Source: Annona cherimola
Taxonomy: Eukaryota; Streptophyta; Magnoliopsida; Magnoliales; Annonaceae
Reading direction: 5' to 3'
Length of the DNA: 64,000 bases
Assembly (NCBI GenBank): GCA_030490835.1
Contig: CM059972.1
Coordinates: forward strand, 4,866,264-4,930,263
Shown here: in pieces, positions 59,691 through 64,000 of the stretch
Layout: every line of letters begins with the position of its first letter
Position numbering within the stretch: the stretch's first letter is position 1
Made by a program: the position numbers and the translations under genes
The notes under the pieces: model-generated
What the model was told of the DNA's origin: nothing
What the model saw: the letters and a program-made list of their open reading frames with translations, nothing else
The model's database searches: none

Positions 59691-59714
59691 ATGACTCAAT
59701 TACCAATCAACTTG

Positions 59715-60632
59715 TCTGCCATTAGGGGTGCAATTTGAGTCATGCCATACCGAATTTAGGTGAACCCCAACCCTAAGCCTACTGGGTTTAGATGAACACA
59801 AATACTAATCATAATATTAGAATCTGGATTCAGGTAAGATTTGAACCGAGTTGGCATTGGTTTCAATCTTGATTTCAAGTTAAAATTCATATTATCAAGT
59901 TAAAATTCATATTATTTTCAAACCAACAAAAGTTCAAATCTATCTATAGAAATAACAAACTTTCTAGGCATTATAACTTTCACACTAACTAATTATAAAT
60001 ATACTTTTAATTATGATAACTTATTTATTTACAATTTGCACATGAATGTATTTATATAGCTTATAATATATTTGATTTGGATGAAAGTTGATTTTCTAAT
60101 TAAAAGATAATACTAAGTACAATGAATAACAAATTTATCATCAACAATCAAACTAAGAAAAATAATTAAAATTACATTAAACTATCTAAACAATTTTAAT
60201 AAAAAAATATATTTATATATCTCATAGTCAATTGATATATATGCAAGAATTTAAAAAATAGTATATTTATAATTATTTACTAATTAAGTTGACGTAAATG
60301 CAATAGATTTAACTTTTTATGGACAAATGTAGATGTCATTTAGGTTTTATTTAATTAGTTTATGATTACATGAAAATAGTTTTATTATAATTATAGTTAA
60401 AATACATAATATATAAACTAATATAATTCCTTTAACAACTTAAGAAAGATACCGGAGGTCGGTTTTGATACTGGATTGATGTAAAATATGTATTAGGTTT
60501 GGGTTCTCTCAAGCCGGACTGAAACCCAACCTATTTTTAAAAACCTTTTAAAAATAAAATTTAACCTTTTAAAACTGGATTGGGTCTGACGGGTTTGGAC
60601 AACCCAGTACAAAGTTGCACCCAATTAGCCAT
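59715..60632. mobile_element. hAT-like non-autonomous element
   Basis: The element is 59723-60624. It starts TAGGGGTGCAATTTGAGTC and its other end reads, in complement, TTGGGTGCAACTTTG. Flanks TCTGCCAT and TTAGCCAT match at 6 of 8. The interior is AT-rich without a transposase; ends carry the GGGTTT-type hexamers seen at 41.7 kb. Confidence 0.75.
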
Positions 60633-60730
60633 CTCCTTCTCCTCCTTATTAGAGTTGAGCAATCTTTTGCATCGCTGCCATCATTTGCAAGGGACAAAAT
60701 GCATCCGCCATTTTTGAGACCCCTCTCTTA

Positions 60731-61021
60731 GGGTGTGTTTGGTTACACACAAAACATGTCAATGAAAACTTTTCAATCAAAAACTTTTCACTCCCCACAA
60801 CTACCTTATTTTTTAATTATTTTTTCACATTTTCCTATATAAACAACTCTACTTTTCAATCATTTCCACACAAATACCCATACAACTACCCTATCTATTT
60901 TAACTTTATTCTCTTTACACCTCATTATTACCTCTATCATATCACATCATTTTCTATCAAATTAACAACTTCTACTCTGAAAAGTTTTCATCAAAAGTTT
61001 TACCTCCAACCAAACGCACCC
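60731..61021. mobile_element. Tourist-like MITE with TTA duplication
   Basis: Ends GGGTGTGTTTGGTTAC and CCAAACGCACCC; TTA is duplicated at 60728-60730 and 61022-61024. About 291 bp. Confidence 0.9.
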
Positions 61022-61900
61022 TTAATTGACTAACGATCATTCACAATTTCTAGTAGATGACCAGTCATAATACTCATTTGTCGTTGAAAATTTTAAAATA
61101 AAACTATTAATCTAAGTTTCTATTATATATAAATTAAATTTTACCAACTTTAGAAATGTGTATATATTTATTTTGTTTTTTAAATATAAGAGTATTGATC
61201 ATTTTCACATGTGACCATTTTTATACATTTCTAAAATTGTTAAAAATTGATATACGGATAATAGATACAAAAATTAACAGTTTTATTAAAAAAAATTCAA
61301 AAAATAATATTTCGAACCGATCTAGTACGAGCCCACTAACCTTTTTAAATTTTAAGTTTTTGATGCTTAATGGAAAATTCAATCCATTCTTTATATTTAA
61401 TATTATTCGTTTATCTTAGAGACAAAGGTTTATCCAAATCCAAGATGTGTATAGGACACATTTGCTAAAAAATAGGTACATTTATATGTAAATTAGAAAA
61501 AAATACTTAAATCCATTTACATATATATTAAAATACAGTAATATTTTATAGAATTATTTATTCACATATTAATAATATTTTAGGTGGTTTAGATATTAAA
61601 AATACTTCTTTAAAATTAATATTTAAAATTAAATCATTTCATTATATTGATTTTACGTGTTTGTATATGGGACTTATAACCAAAGATACTAGACAAATAA
61701 AAAGATTTTCATGATAATTAAATTGAGTAAATTTTTCATCAACTATAAACACCAAGGAGCTTATGTAAAATAGGGGTTAAATAGAAGCGTTCCCGAGTCT
61801 AATATGGGTCCATCCCAGACCCGTCTGAAGGTATCCCTGCCCCTCCTAATCAGCAATGGCTTCATCACATCTTCTACCTAAGTTCTGCAAAGAAGGATTA
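61022..61900. other. Intergenic repeats, no gene
   Basis: About 61085-61330 is an AT-rich fold-back repeat of the modular type. About 61420-61730 is a copy of the dispersed repeat also at 45240-45560. No exon is seen. Confidence 0.45.
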
Positions 61901-62181
61901 GGGTGTGTTTGGGAATGGATAAAACTTTTGATGAAAAGTTATAGAGATGAAAAGTTGTCAAATGATGTGATATAATATGGTTAATGATAAGAAATAAATA
62001 GGATAAAGTTGAAATAAATAGGTTTGTTGTGTTGGTAGTTATGTAAAAATGATTGAAAAGTAGGGTGGTTGTATAGAAAAATGTGAATAAATGATTAAAA
62101 AATAAGGTAGTTGTGGAGAGTGAAAAGTTTTAGGTTGAAAAGTTTTAATTTGACAACTTTTGGTTGTTAACAAACACACCC
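61901..62181. mobile_element. Tourist-like MITE with TTA duplication
   Basis: Ends GGGTGTGTTTGGGAATGG and ACAAACACACCC; TTA is duplicated at 61898-61900 and 62182-62184. 281 bp. Confidence 0.9.
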
Positions 62182-62184
62182 TTA

Positions 62185-63058
62185 ATCTCGGTGCCACATT
62201 TACATGAATCTTGACGTACCGCCAGAGCACCGTACGGGCCACTTTGCAATGAGCTCTCCTCTCTTCCACCTCACCTGCGCGCGAAGCTAGGGGAGCGCAA
62301 TTCAGTGCACCCGGGTGCATTCAGCCTCAACGCACCCGGGTGCACTGCACCTATTTTTTTTTATTTTTTTTTGAAAATTTTTGTATACAATGGTTAATCT
62401 AGGTTTATTTAACATATGTATCAATTTTTACTATTTTTGGAGACTTTTAGATATATTTTTTTAGATTTTTAAAAATCAGTGGCATTTTCGGTAATTTTAA
62501 ATTACGAAAAATGCCACTGATTTTTAAAAATCTAAAAAAAATATCTAAAAATCTCCAAAAATAGTAAAAATTGATACGTATGTTAAATAAACCTATATTA
62601 ACAGCTTCATGAAAAAGTTTTCAAAAAAAAATAAAAAAAAATAGGTGCAGTGCACCCGGGTGCGTTGAGGCTGAATGCACCCGGTGCACTGAATTACGCT
62701 CCGAAGCTAGGAAGGCCTTTTGCAGCTCTGTTCTCGTCGATTTCTCGACAAAGGAGAGAGTGACGGAGGCTATCTCCTCCATCGTTGATTGGATTGGAAG
62801 CCAAGGCACATTAAAGCTCAATGATTGGATGGTCACCTCTGCCCATTCCCAGCAGTTTTCCGGGTAGTAATGCAGATGAAATTTCCCTAATTTGTACTTG
62901 ACAAGCAAAAGACCAATTCATTGCAAGGACCGCCTCCAATCTCTGGGTTCTCTTTCTCATCCTCGTCGGTGACGCCATTTAGCGATCGATAAAATCTAAT
63001 CTTGTGAGTCGGATTTAGTACGGCTTCCATGGGCGATTTCACTTCGCTTTTCATTGCT
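62185..63058 (-). pseudogene. Possible gene relic split by a fold-back MITE
   Basis: GC-richer sequence lies on both sides of the MITE at 62292-62702. On the - strand the piece at 62711-62908 reads open (WLPIQSTMEEIASVTLSFVE and onward) and, with the MITE and one duplicate removed, continues through a CAG/GTGAGG splice-donor-like site near 62270. Another open piece is at about 62887-63060 (IRFYRSLNGVTDEDEKENPE). I recognise no domain, so it may equally be non-coding. Confidence 0.3.
62283..62711. repeat. Fold-back MITE with CACCCGGGTG tips and exact 9-bp target duplication
   Basis: The element is 62292-62702, 411 bp. Tips GGAGCGCAATTCAGTGCACC and, in complement, GGAGCGTAATTCAGTGCACC. Each arm has two CACCCGGGTG-type palindromes around GCATTCAGCCTCAACGC. 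GAAGCTAGG is duplicated exactly at 62283-62291 and 62703-62711. The centre (AAAAATGCCACTGATTTTTA) is shared with 56477-56884. Confidence 0.93.
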
Positions 63059-63395
63059 TTTTTTTTTTTTAATTGGTATGTAATTACATATATCTCAACA
63101 CATTTCATACTTTTGAAGATACGAGACATTCTTACAAATCTGGGAACACATATAACATCCCAAAGAAATCTGTGAACACAGCTCCACGAAAGAATCTGGA
63201 AGACACAGCTTCCAACAAGCGACCGAGAGACTACTTGCTCTCACACCCCCTCTACCCAGGAGACTACCTGCTCCTACTTTTTTTTTTTTTTTTGGGCCGA
63301 AAATCCCATCCGGGATTTGAACCCGCACCGACAGCGTCGCTGTCGCTATCGGTGACCAACCGAGCTAGCCTCGGTTGGTGATGCTTTTCATTGCT
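63046..63395 (-). mobile_element. tRNA-derived SINE, second copy of the 51.8-kb family
   Basis: The insert is 63059-63382 on the - strand, with a T-run (its A tail) at the left. B box complement GGATTTGAACCC is near 63313-63324, and an A-box region with CGGTTGGTCACCGAT lies upstream. The 3' body ends TGTGTTGAGATATATGTAAT, as in the copy at 51764-52062. GCTTTTCATTGCT is duplicated exactly at 63046-63058 and 63383-63395. Confidence 0.92.
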
Positions 63396-63784
63396 AGAGC
63401 CTCTTCATCCTGTTCTGCTCTCTTTCTCGGGTAAGGTTTCAGTGCAGCGCAAAAATAATTTTTTTAATAAATTATTAATTTATGTATATTTAATTTATAA
63501 ACAAAGTTTTATCATTTTTTAAATACATACATAATATTTTTAAAAATAAAAGTATTTCAGTCATTTAAAAGGACTAAAAAATATTTAAAATATACACTTA
63601 TCTTCAAAAATAATAAAAAACTTAATACATAAGTTAGATATACATAAATTAATAGTTTTATAAAATATTAAAAAAGAATTTTGCACTCATAAATTAAAAA
63701 ATTACTAGCTTCTCCAATAAATTCAAGGCAATTTCAACTTTTATAAATGCCCATGATTGTCATCTAAACCCATGTGATGGTAGG
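63396..63784. repeat. AT-rich fold-back repeat and spacer
   Basis: About 63450-63690 folds as an imperfect palindrome with GCGCAAAA and TTTTGCACT tips and an inner TATTTCAGTCATTTAAAAGG centre. No target duplication was found. Confidence 0.5.
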
Positions 63785-63855
63785 TAAAGATAGGGAGCCA
63801 GGTCGTATGCTCCCCGGAGCATACACCCAGGTACGACCAATTCCCTTAAAGATAG
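63785..63855. repeat. 53-bp tip-only fold-back relic with 9-bp duplication
   Basis: The element 63794-63846 contains GGTCGTATGCTCC and its near complement GGAGCATAC...GTACGACC with almost no loop. TAAAGATAG is duplicated exactly at 63785-63793 and 63847-63855. It looks like the two tips of a fold-back MITE with the whole stem deleted. Confidence 0.75.
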
Positions 63856-64000
63856 GGCGCAACTCGTTATCGTGTTAGTCCAAACCCACCTGACCTAACT
63901 CGTGAAAAAAAAATATGAGTTTCAATTTTTTGAAATTATAAAAAGCAAATCTAGAAGAAACAAAAACTCATCTTAGTTTACATCAATCTGATACCAAAAT
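63856..64000. other. End of window; possible start of a hAT-like element
   Basis: AGGGCGCAACTCGTTATCG followed by ACCCACCTGACC resembles a decayed hAT-like end of the TAGGGGTGCAACT type. The rest of any such element lies outside the window. Confidence 0.3.

Overview
This is a gene-poor, AT-rich, transposon-dense stretch of a flowering-plant nuclear genome. The evidence is spliced plant genes (a CIPK protein kinase and an FSH-type serine hydrolase), a Ty1/copia retrotransposon, LINE 3' ends, tRNA-derived SINEs, Tourist-like MITEs, hAT-like elements and Mutator-like fold-back MITEs. I cannot name the species from the sequence.

Two complete genes are supported. On the + strand at 4.1-7.6 kb, six exons encode a 290-residue FSH-family alpha/beta-hydrolase with Ser-Asp-His residues in place; intron 1 carries a LINE tail and intron 2 a SINE, both with target-site duplications. 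On the - strand at 16.1-26.2 kb (leader and TATA box probably to 27.7 kb), fourteen exons encode a 440-residue CBL-interacting kinase closest to CIPK3. It has a full kinase domain, a NAF motif and a C-terminal regulatory region. Its introns hold a 61-bp minisatellite and a hAT-like element with a MITE nested in it. The two genes lie about 8.5 kb apart, converging, separated by a decayed copia element (9.7-15.3 kb) with LTRs, a 5-bp target duplication and broken gag-pol.

From 28 kb to the end there is no intact gene that I recognise. The sequence is a mosaic of small transposons, many nested. The most notable is at 41.5-44.3 kb: a 2.5-kb hAT-like element with an exact 8-bp target duplication sits inside a Tourist-like MITE and carries two exons and the intron between them from an ABCB19-type auxin transporter, plus a GC-rich segment that may be a second captured fragment. 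This is a Pack-type gene capture by hAT-like ends. The second notable signal is a set of roughly 280-410-bp fold-back elements that share an inner stem but have different outer tips; four have exact or near 9-bp target duplications, and a 53-bp tip-only relic lies at 63.8 kb.

The last kilobase or so (62.2-63.4 kb) holds GC-richer sequence, possibly a gene relic, split by a fold-back MITE and a SINE. No tRNA, rRNA or CRISPR feature was found.
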